From DSXH01 sp964532065 (GTDB taxonomy: Bacteria > Bacteroidota > Ignavibacteria > Ignavibacteriales > Melioribacteraceae): DNA of 64,000 nucleotides. Under the pieces are notes generated by a model, which was not told the DNA's origin, searched no databases, and saw nothing but the letters and a program-made list of their open reading frames with translations. Position 1 is the first letter of the stretch; each line of letters begins with the position of its first letter. Made by a program: the position numbers and the translations under genes. Shown one piece after another: positions 9,989 through 18,782 of the stretch. The stretch lies in NCBI GenBank assembly GCA_964532065.1, contig CAZHHG010000008.1, positions 11,560-75,559 on the forward strand, written 5' to 3'.

Positions 9989-11703
9989 TTCCCTTTACCT
10001 GAGAGCTGACTCAGTTTTAACTTATGCTCATAAAGTTTTTCATTATCGATGCTCATCGGTTCAAAAGTAACTGCAGGATCCGGCAGAGTTGTATCGAACT
10101 TAATTATGCCGAAAGTCTGCTTTTCGTTGTATTCGAATATCGCGCCATGCTCAAGAGGAGCGACATGAGTATTGGTCAACCGGCAGCTTTCCCAGTCATA
10201 CATTGTATAACCGTTATCGCGTTCGATCTTTCTTATATCTGTGCGGTGCCTGTCGCCGGAAAGGAGAAGAACGCCATTAATATTATTTTCGGCGATGAAA
10301 TCAAAAATTTCCTTTCGTTCTTGTTTGAATCCGTTCCAGGTATCGCGCGAATCAGCTTTTGCATCGAATGCCCACGGTACGCCTGAAGCAAGAACTTTAA
10401 ATTTCGCGGTCGACTTTTTCAAAACATCGAGAAGCCAGGCTTTCTGATCAGGTCCGAGCATCGTAGGATTTTCTTCGAACGGATTTGTACGGTAGAAGCG
10501 GACATCGAGCATAATGAATTCAACATCCGCAATTTTGAAATTGAAATATGTGCCGGGCCATTCATCTGTCCCGTAAAAAGGATTTATCCAGTTCTGTTTA
10601 AAATTTTCGAGCAGCGGTATTTTCCAGCCCGGTTTATCTTTGTAGGGTCCGAGCCAGACATCATCCGTTGCAGCATCGTGATCATCCCAGATTGCATAAT
10701 TTGAGGTGGATGAAACAAGCCTCTTAAATTCAGGTCTTGACTGCCTTCTATAATAAGTGTAGTAATGGACTGCGTTAGGATAAGTAGGCATATTAATGTA
10801 GACGTTATCACCCATCCACAAGAAAGCTAACGGATTGTGCACTTTGATCGAATCCCAGATCCGTTCGTTGAAGTAGGCATAACCGGCGCATCCACCGAAT
10901 ACTATCTGGAATTTTGCGCCTTTACCTTCCTCAGGATAAGTTCTAAAAGAATAAACTTGTGTACCCGGTTCAAGTCTACCATCAACAAGCATCTGGTAGT
11001 AATATTCGGTATCGGGCGATAAATCATTAACAGTAACTATCGCAGTATAATCATCGGATTTTTGACTCATTACAGAAGAAGATTCCACATAAGGTTTCAT
11101 ATTTTTATTCTTACTAATTCTAACACTAACATTCATTTCATTAAGAGTACGAACCCAGAAGCTGGAACTTTTATCCGTAACTTTACCGAGCATAGGCCCA
11201 TGCAGAATGTTAATTTTATACTTAGAAGCAAAGACCTTGAATTGATTTGAAGAGACTAATGGTTCCAGTATGTCGCGAGGTCCGGCAAGAAAACGATCGA
11301 ACGGCAATCCTTTTTTGAGAGCAATATTTAAGGTATCCATTGCCTCGCCGATTTTATTCAATCGTGCTAAAGCAGCAGTAAGGTTGAAGTAGGACTCAAG
11401 ATCGTTGGGATCTTCGCTGATGAGTTCGCGGCAATATTTTTCGGTATCGGACGGTCTGCCTTCCATCAGGTCGATCATTTGTCTCTGGCCGCGTCGTTTA
11501 TACTCGTCTTTTAACTGAGTAGTAAAGAATCTTCTATCCCATGCATTTTCGCTTCCGTAGTAAGCATGTTTGCTTCCTTCAAGGTACGCGTCGGGTGGCG
11601 CGAACTCTCCCATCTCCTGACCCTGATACACTGATTTTTTTTCACAGCCGATAAAGATTAAGGAACAAAGTACCGGGATTATTGCAAATAAAACTTTTTT
11701 CAT
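9985..11703 (-). CDS. PhoD-like metallophosphatase lipoprotein
   Basis: From the ATG at 11703 the product is 572 residues. A GGTGGAGAT sequence directly before this ATG makes it a better start than the one seven codons upstream. The N-terminus ends in FIGC (Cys20), suggesting a lipoprotein. A TPR-like stretch (EDPNDLESYFNL) precedes the fibronectin-like N-domain of PhoD phosphatases (LSPDTEYYYQ). The metallophosphatase core contains GDNVYINM, WDDHDAATDD and SGDRHRTD, which carry the expected metal ligands. PhoD-family enzymes are phosphodiesterases or alkaline phosphatases in the periplasm or on the surface. It lies in the middle of the locus and overlaps the FG-GAP paralogue C start by 4 bp. 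The substrate here is unknown. Confidence 0.88.
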   Translation of the reverse strand: MKKVLFAIIPVLCSLIFIGCEKKSVYQGQEMGEFAPPDAYLEGSKHAYYGSENAWDRRFFTTQLKDEYKRRGQRQMIDLMEGRPSDTEKYCRELISEDPNDLESYFNLTAALARLNKIGEAMDTLNIALKKGLPFDRFLAGPRDILEPLVSSNQFKVFASKYKINILHGPMLGKVTDKSSSFWVRTLNEMNVSVRISKNKNMKPYVESSSVMSQKSDDYTAIVTVNDLSPDTEYYYQMLVDGRLEPGTQVYSFRTYPEEGKGAKFQIVFGGCAGYAYFNERIWDSIKVHNPLAFLWMGDNVYINMPTYPNAVHYYTYYRRQSRPEFKRLVSSTSNYAIWDDHDAATDDVWLGPYKDKPGWKIPLLENFKQNWINPFYGTDEWPGTYFNFKIADVEFIMLDVRFYRTNPFEENPTMLGPDQKAWLLDVLKKSTAKFKVLASGVPWAFDAKADSRDTWNGFKQERKEIFDFIAENNINGVLLLSGDRHRTDIRKIERDNGYTMYDWESCRLTNTHVAPLEHGAIFEYNEKQTFGIIKFDTTLPDPAVTFEPMSIDNEKLYEHKLKLSQLSGKGK

Positions 11704-11769
11704 AATATCTCCACCCTTTTTCATAATGATTCAGTATAATATGAATTCACCAATAACTATTGATCGTTT

Positions 11770-13482
11770 TTAATAATATTTTCTTCCGCCTTCGGGATAC
11801 GGTTCAATAATAATTTTCTGATCGAACTTTTCCATTTTTTCTTTCGGTTTTCCGGAAGAGAATGAAAGATCGTCAAAATAAACATCCACATATTTTCCGC
11901 CCTTACGCGGATTAACAAGACCGAAACGGTTGAATTTAGAACCTGTTTTTCTTTGCTCCTCTTTAAGGTCGAAAGAGAAAGTCTCATTATCGAATTGAAC
12001 CGTAACTCTTCCGAATTTTCCGGCAGCAGGATCGTACTCAAAGGTAAATGGCCTTGGTATTCTATCCGGAATAATTACAGGTCCGCGTTTTTCTTCGGAA
12101 ATATCCTGGCGAGGTGAAACAACTAAAGTAAGGTTATAACCATTTTTTGTCTGATCCATAACTTCGAGTCCAAGGAAATTATGGGGTGGGTTACCTTTAT
12201 ATTCTCCTTCGATAGGAGCCATTTTTAATTCTTTGTTGAAATATCCGATCAGCATTCTGCCGTCAACGGCGCCTTCAGGAAAGCAGATTTTTCCTGAGAA
12301 TTTGATCGGGTCTTCGAGAGTAAGATTACCAATATCTGCAGCATAGTAACCGTGGAGAGGATCGATTACTTCAGTACCCCAGAATCTTCCGCCGATCTCG
12401 CCGGGTGTTTCTCCGGCCCAGTTTGTTTGTGTATAACCGTAATTATGTCTGGAATGAAAATCCTTTTCAACGAAAGTAATTTTGTTGTTCAATCCCTGCC
12501 AGTAGGGATCATTAGAAAGATCTATTTTCTTTCCATTAACTATCAGATCAGATAGATAGAATTCCAGATGACCAGTGTACATCTGCCAGTTATAAACTCC
12601 GAAGCGGTCCATAAAAGTTGGGAGTTCCTGATGACCGGGCAGCATATAATAACTGACAGATTCGTTGTTAAATGTAAAAGTAATTTTCCCTTTTATCTCC
12701 TCTGGATTTCTTTCCAGAGTCCATAGATGCCACAATCCTTTTCTATACCAGTCATCAACAAGTCCGAGGTCTCGTGCTTTAAGCAAGAGAACCTCCAGTT
12801 TTTCAAACGTCATAGTGGGATCATCTTTAACAAACTGTTCGAGGATATCTTTAGTAGGGACATTATCTTTTTTATTCTGAAAATATTTCGGCAGCCTTGG
12901 ATCCGGCCATGGGTTATCCGCGACACAGGCGTCCGGATCATATTCAAGTTTCCAGGAATTGACAGAGCCATCGCCTATAATTTCTGTATCGGGAAAAAGA
13001 TTAGCACCATTTGCAATTCCCGTTTTATAATCGATAAAGAAGCGTGCTTTACCGTCTTTCATTTCACCTATTCTGAAACCGCATGAAGACCATACGCGCC
13101 AACCCTGTCTTTCGGCATTAAAAAATCCGATATAGAAACCGGCTCCGTCTTTTGGCGGATTTATAACAGCAATTTTGCCGGAGGCAGAGAAATGATTTTT
13201 GAAATTGAGCGGTTGACCTATCGGCATTGCATAAAAAGCAGGAATTGTTGATTTCCAAATAATGCCGCCGATTTCACCCGGGCCGTATCCGGTTCTGTTT
13301 GTTGGAGCCCATCCGAAATTCTGCGTTACTGTTGGGCAATCGCTACATTCAACTCTATTATTAACACCTTCCCACTTGGGATCAGTATCAAAATTTTCAG
13401 TTATTGTATAAATACGGGATTGGGATTGAGCAAGTATTGAACTCAGAATAAGCAGATAAACAATAAATATTTTTTTAATCAC
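11770..13482 (-). CDS. Secreted protein of unknown function with a duplicated lectin-like module
   Basis: I prefer the GTG at 13482 (GGAG lies 6 nt upstream), giving 570 residues that begin with a signal peptide (MIKKIFIVYLLILSSILAQ). Two homologous modules are visible. Each starts with a W-x-G-x-N-N motif (PKWEGVNNRVE and PYWQGLNNKITF), continues with an FGWAPTN/YGYTQTN segment and a PGEIGG-x-[IF]-W segment, and then has strands with the pattern of a concanavalin/laminin-G-like fold (FSASGKIAV, KFSGKICF). I do not recognise a named family. The protein ends with YVDVYFDDLSFSS. It lies between a PhoD-like gene and a glycosidase-like gene, so carbohydrate binding is a reasonable guess, but the sequence does not prove it. 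Confidence 0.75.
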   Translation of the reverse strand: MIKKIFIVYLLILSSILAQSQSRIYTITENFDTDPKWEGVNNRVECSDCPTVTQNFGWAPTNRTGYGPGEIGGIIWKSTIPAFYAMPIGQPLNFKNHFSASGKIAVINPPKDGAGFYIGFFNAERQGWRVWSSCGFRIGEMKDGKARFFIDYKTGIANGANLFPDTEIIGDGSVNSWKLEYDPDACVADNPWPDPRLPKYFQNKKDNVPTKDILEQFVKDDPTMTFEKLEVLLLKARDLGLVDDWYRKGLWHLWTLERNPEEIKGKITFTFNNESVSYYMLPGHQELPTFMDRFGVYNWQMYTGHLEFYLSDLIVNGKKIDLSNDPYWQGLNNKITFVEKDFHSRHNYGYTQTNWAGETPGEIGGRFWGTEVIDPLHGYYAADIGNLTLEDPIKFSGKICFPEGAVDGRMLIGYFNKELKMAPIEGEYKGNPPHNFLGLEVMDQTKNGYNLTLVVSPRQDISEEKRGPVIIPDRIPRPFTFEYDPAAGKFGRVTVQFDNETFSFDLKEEQRKTGSKFNRFGLVNPRKGGKYVDVYFDDLSFSSGKPKEKMEKFDQKIIIEPYPEGGRKYY

Positions 13483-13514
13483 ATCAGACTCCACTGAATT
13501 TCCAGTTATTAAAA

Positions 13515-14936
13515 TTATTTTAAGGTAAAGCCGAACAACTGGGATTTTGTAAATCGGAACTCGAGGTGGATTGTCTTTCCATTAAGAGAGCCCAATTTTT
13601 TCCAATCTATTTTATGTTCTACCGAATCGCCTTTAATTTCAATCCAGTCAAAATCTTTCATCGGTTTTTTTTCTGAATCGAGGATTCTTACACGCATTTC
13701 GCCTGCGGCATTAGCATTTACGGTAATTTCATCTGCAGAAAAGGTAATCGGTTTAGTTATCAGGTAAGCAGGACTAAGATCGGCATCTCTGCTGACATAC
13801 CTGTCGACCGGCATTCTGGCAAAACACAAATGTCTTTCTTCAAAGCGGTTTACTTTATGACCGCGCTGGTATCCGCCGTAATAGATAAAAGTTTCGTTAT
13901 CCACTACAATCTGCTCATCGCCCCATGCCATAGCATGGTCCCATGAACCGGGGACAGGATTATTAGGAATAAACGGTTCATAATCTCTCTGCCAGTTCAC
14001 GCCGTCACGTGTCCATGCTAATACAGTGTATCCAAGTCCGGCAGCTTTTCTGTCCATATCGCCCATCGCATAAGCCGATGCGCCTGCAGTAGCATTTATA
14101 TCGTCTCTCAGAATTTTAACGAAACCGATCATGAGATCCCCGCGCGTAATAACACCGGACATTGCGTAGAACTGAGTTTCGCCTTTTTCGATTGGCGCTC
14201 CGGTTTTCGGCCAGAAAATAGGCCTTATCGGTTCCCAGTTAATAAGATCTTTACTGACAGTCTGATGTGGGATTCTTCTTAGTTCATCCATTTTCGGATT
14301 GTTAGGATCGCCGAACCCGCCGAGTCTATGTGATACAACAGCTAAGTAATGTTTTCTAATTGGATCCCAGTGAAGAGTCGTAATATCGTGGTTATGAAGA
14401 AACACAGGATCTTTAGAAATCGGATTCCATTTTTTTCCATCAGCTGAGGTTGCGATTCTGAATCCGGGTTTAAGATAAGTTGCGAATAGAAATCTTTCCT
14501 GGGGATTAGCATAATCCTTACCTCGGTCAAGCACTGTGCATCCGAATTGAATCTCTTCGGGATAATCGCAGACATGAAAAGGCCGTTCCCAGTTTATTCC
14601 GTCGTCGGATTCTATATAACTCAGTTTGCATCGGCTAATATTCATTGTTTCAACAAAAGTATTGTACCAGAGCCGGAATTTTTTTGTATCAGGATCTCTA
14701 ATCACAGAAAAATAGGGTTGCCATACCTGATCTTTACTCTGTCCGCCGTAGAGTATCGGTTTATCCAGCTTATCAGGATTGTTAACTGTTCTTGTAAGAA
14801 ATGCCTGGTCCCCTATTAAAAAATCATCAATAAAAAGTTGAGGACCGGGATTAAGCTTAATTGGTTCGTTGTTATACTGGCCGTAGATCGGAACAGAAAT
14901 CAGGAGCAGAATAAATAAGGCAGATATTTTTTTCAT
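13515..14936 (-). CDS. Secreted glycosidase-like five-bladed beta-propeller protein
   Basis: This 473-residue protein has a signal peptide (ending VPIYGQ), then LFIDDFLIGDQ, which is the opening seen in many planctomycete and Bacteroidota GH32/GH43-like propellers. Blade motifs such as FRLWYNTFVE, ESDDGINWERP, TSADGKKWNP and WTRDGVNWQRDYEPF repeat at regular spacing, as in glycoside hydrolases of the GH43/GH32/GH130 fold. The C-terminal 70 residues form a separate beta domain. I cannot place it in a specific GH family or confirm a full catalytic triad. GGAG lies 5 nt before the ATG. It is 14 bp upstream of nothing but its own operon partners, with the aldolase gene immediately before it, which points to breakdown of a carbohydrate. 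Confidence 0.72.
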   Translation of the reverse strand: MKKISALFILLLISVPIYGQYNNEPIKLNPGPQLFIDDFLIGDQAFLTRTVNNPDKLDKPILYGGQSKDQVWQPYFSVIRDPDTKKFRLWYNTFVETMNISRCKLSYIESDDGINWERPFHVCDYPEEIQFGCTVLDRGKDYANPQERFLFATYLKPGFRIATSADGKKWNPISKDPVFLHNHDITTLHWDPIRKHYLAVVSHRLGGFGDPNNPKMDELRRIPHQTVSKDLINWEPIRPIFWPKTGAPIEKGETQFYAMSGVITRGDLMIGFVKILRDDINATAGASAYAMGDMDRKAAGLGYTVLAWTRDGVNWQRDYEPFIPNNPVPGSWDHAMAWGDEQIVVDNETFIYYGGYQRGHKVNRFEERHLCFARMPVDRYVSRDADLSPAYLITKPITFSADEITVNANAAGEMRVRILDSEKKPMKDFDWIEIKGDSVEHKIDWKKLGSLNGKTIHLEFRFTKSQLFGFTLK

Positions 14937-14950
14937 CGAGGCTCCGTTTT

Positions 14951-15850
14951 TTACAAACTCAGTTTTGAATATTCATTTATTAAAGTTTTGTTTTCTTCTT
15001 CGGTTAAAGAGACTAAAGGCATTTGCACAAACGGCCTGCAGATATTCATGTGATTTAGAATAGCTTTAATCTCAGGGATTGTTCTTGTCATCGGTTTATT
15101 ATTCTGAACAAGAACCGATAAGGTTTCAGCTCTCTCCTGAAAATCCATTGCTGTTTTTTCATCACCCTTGATTGCTGCTTCATAGAGAGATTGAAATAAT
15201 CCGGGCGTTACATTAGTAGTGTTTGGTATAATACCGTCAAATCCAAGAAGCAGTGCCTGACTTGATTTATTAGTCCAGCCTATGAATAATGAGAAGTCTT
15301 CTCTATTTTTAAACAGCTGAGCTAGTTTTTCAACTCTTTCGTAGTCCCGTTCAGAATCCTTTAACGCAACGATGTTCGGATGATGACTCAATTTTTCGAT
15401 AACATCGACAGGAATCGACATATTAGTTATTGATTTAATATTATAGATAATAATAGGCCTTGGTGAATTATCCGCAATGTATTCAAAATACTTAAGCATA
15501 AGATCCGGTGTAAGTGGGAAAAAATATGGGAGATGTACAACAAATACATGTACTCCGTAATCTGAATATTTTTTTGCAGTTGAAATTGTATTTTCAACGC
15601 AGTTATCAGTTATTCCGGCGTAAAGTGTTGTTTTATCATTAACAATTTTAACGGCAAGTTTTGTCAGGTGCTCCCGATTAGAAACGGGATTCAAGGCAAT
15701 TTCGCCTGTGGTACCCAGAATAAAAGGGAAATTATTGTACTTCATGACAAGCCGGAAAAGTTTCTCAACAGATTCATCATCAATCCTGCCGGATTTATCG
15801 ATCGGGGTTATTAATGGGGCAATAACGCCGTAATATTTTTTCTTTGTCAT
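14951..15850 (-). CDS. DapA/NanA-family aldolase or dehydratase
   Basis: This 299-residue protein is a class I TIM-barrel aldolase of the dihydrodipicolinate synthase/N-acetylneuraminate lyase family. GTTGE (46-50), the catalytic tyrosine in IIYNI (Y136) and the Schiff-base lysine in VALKDS (K164) are all present. The family cleaves or condenses pyruvate with aldehydes. Members in catabolic loci include 2-keto-3-deoxy-sugar-acid aldolases, N-acetylneuraminate lyase and keto-deoxy-glucarate dehydratase. With an IclR regulator and a GntP sugar-acid permease upstream, a sugar-acid role is more likely than lysine synthesis. The exact substrate cannot be decided from the sequence. The gene starts 78 bp after the TonB receptor, with a strong hairpin between them. 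Confidence 0.85.
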   Translation of the reverse strand: MTKKKYYGVIAPLITPIDKSGRIDDESVEKLFRLVMKYNNFPFILGTTGEIALNPVSNREHLTKLAVKIVNDKTTLYAGITDNCVENTISTAKKYSDYGVHVFVVHLPYFFPLTPDLMLKYFEYIADNSPRPIIIYNIKSITNMSIPVDVIEKLSHHPNIVALKDSERDYERVEKLAQLFKNREDFSLFIGWTNKSSQALLLGFDGIIPNTTNVTPGLFQSLYEAAIKGDEKTAMDFQERAETLSVLVQNNKPMTRTIPEIKAILNHMNICRPFVQMPLVSLTEEENKTLINEYSKLSL

Positions 15851-15892
15851 AGTTTTTCTGGAATTATTGAAATAAAAAATTAGTTAATAAAC

Positions 15893-15914
15893 GGAGGCGG
15901 CAACAGCCGCCTCC
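15893..15914 (-). terminator. GC-rich hairpin between the TonB receptor and the aldolase
   Basis: A perfect 9-bp inverted repeat (GGAGGCGGC / GCCGCCTCC) with a 4-nt loop lies just after the receptor stop. It is followed on the minus strand by a T-rich stretch (15858-15892). It may be a partial terminator that keeps receptor expression higher than that of the downstream enzymes, or an mRNA 3'-end stabiliser. Confidence 0.65.
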
Positions 15915-15927
15915 AAACAAAAACAAA

Positions 15928-18703
15928 TCAGAGACTCCACTTAATACCGGCTCTTGACCACCAAGAATAGAATTCAAGAAGGTAAGGACGGGATTCTATT
16001 CCAAGATATTTTCTCGCCGGTTCATTAGTGATATTATTGACTTCAGCGAAGACTTCCAGATTCTGCCAGAAGTTGTATGACGCTGAAAAATCAAGCTGAC
16101 CGTGTCCGTCAACAAAGACGTCGAACAGTGTGTTCTTTCCAACAGCTTCCAGGAATTTAGCCTGGAATGCATAAGCTATGCGCGCTTTGAAATTATCTTT
16201 TTCATAGTTAAGAGCTATGTTGCCAACATCACCGGCCTGACCGGGCAGGAATCCGAGACGGCCCTGAAGGTCTGCCTCGGCCCAGGTATGAGTATAATTA
16301 AAGTAGATACCGAAGCCGGAGAGGAAACCGGGCAAGAAGGTTAATTCCTGCTGCCAGCTGAATTCAAATCCGTAAAGTTCGGCATCGCCTCCGTTTACCG
16401 GCATTCTTTCTTCATAACCGATATAAGCACCGGTTGTTGTTACTTTTCGGCTCTCATAAATGATTCCTTTAAGAGACTTGTAGAACAAGCTCGCCGATGC
16501 CAGACCGATACCGCTGAAATAATGCTCAACCATAAAATCAAGATTCGTTGCAAGAGTTGGGCTAAGATCAGGATTACCGCTGCGGTATCTTTTGTTTCTT
16601 GGTTCGAGGAAGAAAGTAGGAGCCAGATCGAAGAAGTTCGGTCTTGCAATGGATTTAGTGAAGGAAGCGCGCAATTTTGTCATTTCAAATAGATCGTATC
16701 GCAGATGAATCATCGGGAAGAAATTATTATAATCACGCTGTGCTGTTGTAGGTGTGAGACTCGAGAAATTTCCGGAAGCATCGAATACCAGCATAGCGCC
16801 TTTATAATCGAGAGATGTAAATTCATGGCGTAAACCGGCCAGTAAGGAAAGCTTGCCGAAGTTAATATCTGTCATTAAGAAATATGCAAGTATGTCTTCA
16901 TTCGATTCGTAAGTAGCGCCTTCGGAATCATACCAGTTAAGAGTTTCTCTAAACTTGGTTGCATCTTTACGGCTTGGTAAAAGGAAATCTTCAACTTTTT
17001 TATAATCGGACTGAGGACCGAATATGTAATTACCCTCCATAAAATCCGTCCGTTGTCTATCAGACAGGAAATTTGCCATAGTCAATGCGGGAGTTAAGAG
17101 ATAGCTGTATGAATATCTATCATCATTTCTATCCTTGAAAGTAGTAGTGTATTTGAATCCGGCTTTAACTTTTGCAGGGTATTCGAAAAAGTTATAGGGT
17201 AATTCAAAATTAATTCTGCCTACTGTATACTTGGTTGTACTGAGCATATCGCGGAAATCAAATGCGTTTAAGTTGTACTTGGAAGCATCGAGACGCGCGT
17301 CCGCCGGAATATTTGTATTCGTAATAGTATACTTTGGATAATCTTTCTCTTTGATATCTAAGGAAAGATTGACTCTCTGATAAAAATCATAGGATGTGAT
17401 AATATCGCCGAAATGGTTTTCTTCGCCGTAGGTATGAGCGACATGATAATTAATATCGAGATCGCCGAGTTTATGTTCGCCGCCGAAGCTGTACTGATGC
17501 TGGAATAATTGCTCAAGACGGGCTCTTGTTTCGGCAGCAATTCTGGAGTTCTGAGTAAGGGTGCCTTCAGGATTCAAATAATTGCCGCTGTCAACACGTA
17601 AACGAACTCTTCCCCTTTCCTGCCAGTCGTCGAACTGATTCCAGAGAATATTTGCGTAGATCCTGTGGAAATCGCTGAACCGGTATTCAATACCGCCGCC
17701 CAGACCGTAACGGTCCTTCTTATTTATATAATCCATGAAATTAAGTTCAGCGAGTGCGAACGGGATATTATTCTTATTTGCATCCTGTTTCTGATCCCAG
17801 GTGTATTCCATGTTATCAGTACCGCGTTCTCTCGAATCGTAATTAGCGGTAAGAGAAATTCCAAAATTCTTGTTTTCTCCGAAACGTGTACTGAAAGTAA
17901 AGTTACCATGGTATGATGGTTTTCCTCCCAGGTCGGTATAACCTGAACCTGCTAGAACTCGCAGATTCATACCCGGATAATCGAAAGCACTCTTGGTAAT
18001 AATATTAACCGATCCGCCAACCGCATTAGCATCCATTTCAGGAGTAATTGCTTTATTAACTTCGATGAAAGACATCTGGTTGGAACCAACAATATCAAGC
18101 TGAGAAAACCTTTCCTGGTTTCTTGTAGAAGCGAGAACTTCACCGTTAACAGTAACCGAGTTCAGTCTTGGTTCAGTTCCGCGGATAAGAGCGTATCTTC
18201 CATCACCGAGTGAACGGCCGATATAAACACCCGGAATACGGGCAACTACTTCGGCAACGTTTGCATCGGGAAAGCTTTCCATCTGCTCGCGGGATACTAC
18301 GTTCTTAATATTTTCCGCTTCGCGCTGAACGGCAAGTGCTTTTACCTGACCCTGTCTTAGTCCTTCAACAACAATGTCTTCAAGATCGACATAGCTGGGA
18401 GTTAATTTCACCATTACTTCCACAGTTCTGCCGGCAACCACATTTACATCTGTTATAAAATCGGTATAGCCGATATACTTTACCTGCAACTTATAACTGC
18501 CCGGAGGAATATTAGATATCCGGTATCCCCCCTGTAAATCAGTAGCCGAACCGATCCTTGTCCCCTGTAATAAAACGTTAGCTGAAGGTAAGAATTCGCC
18601 CGTTTGAGAATCTGTAACACGCCCGGTGATATTTCCACTTTGAGCATACAGCCCCACCGAACTGATAATAAAAATAATGAGGAATAATTTTGATAAAGAT
18701 ACT
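15928..18703 (-). CDS. TonB-dependent receptor, start lost in a scaffold gap
   Basis: About 924 codons are visible. The frame continues upstream of the apparent GTG at 18657 into a hydrophobic segment (SKLFLIIFIISSVGLYAQ), which is the signal peptide, so the real start lies in or next to the N run at 18704-18713. The mature protein begins with a carboxypeptidase-regulatory-like domain (ITGRVTDSQTGEFLPSANV), then a plug with MESFPDANVAEVVARIPGV and NAVGGSVNIITK, then a 22-stranded barrel ending in an aromatic-rich C-terminus (AGIKWSL). The plug resembles the Xanthomonas/Caulobacter-type receptor class. There is no SusD-like partner beside it. It probably imports an oligosaccharide or sugar acid across the outer membrane for the enzymes encoded downstream. 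Confidence 0.92.
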
Positions 18704-18713
18704 NNNNNNNNNN
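18704..18713. other. Scaffold gap (10 Ns) at the 5' end of the TonB receptor
   Basis: Ten Ns separate the receptor signal peptide from its leader. The sequence upstream of the gap (18714-18782) contains one short in-frame ATG stretch that ends in TAA before the gap, so the start codon and its ribosome binding site are probably missing or altered here. Confidence 0.85.
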
Positions 18714-18782
18714 TTACGTCATTGTTTTTTTAATTAAAGAAAAAATGTTGGTTTTCATTTCATAAGAGCCCTCCGATTAATT

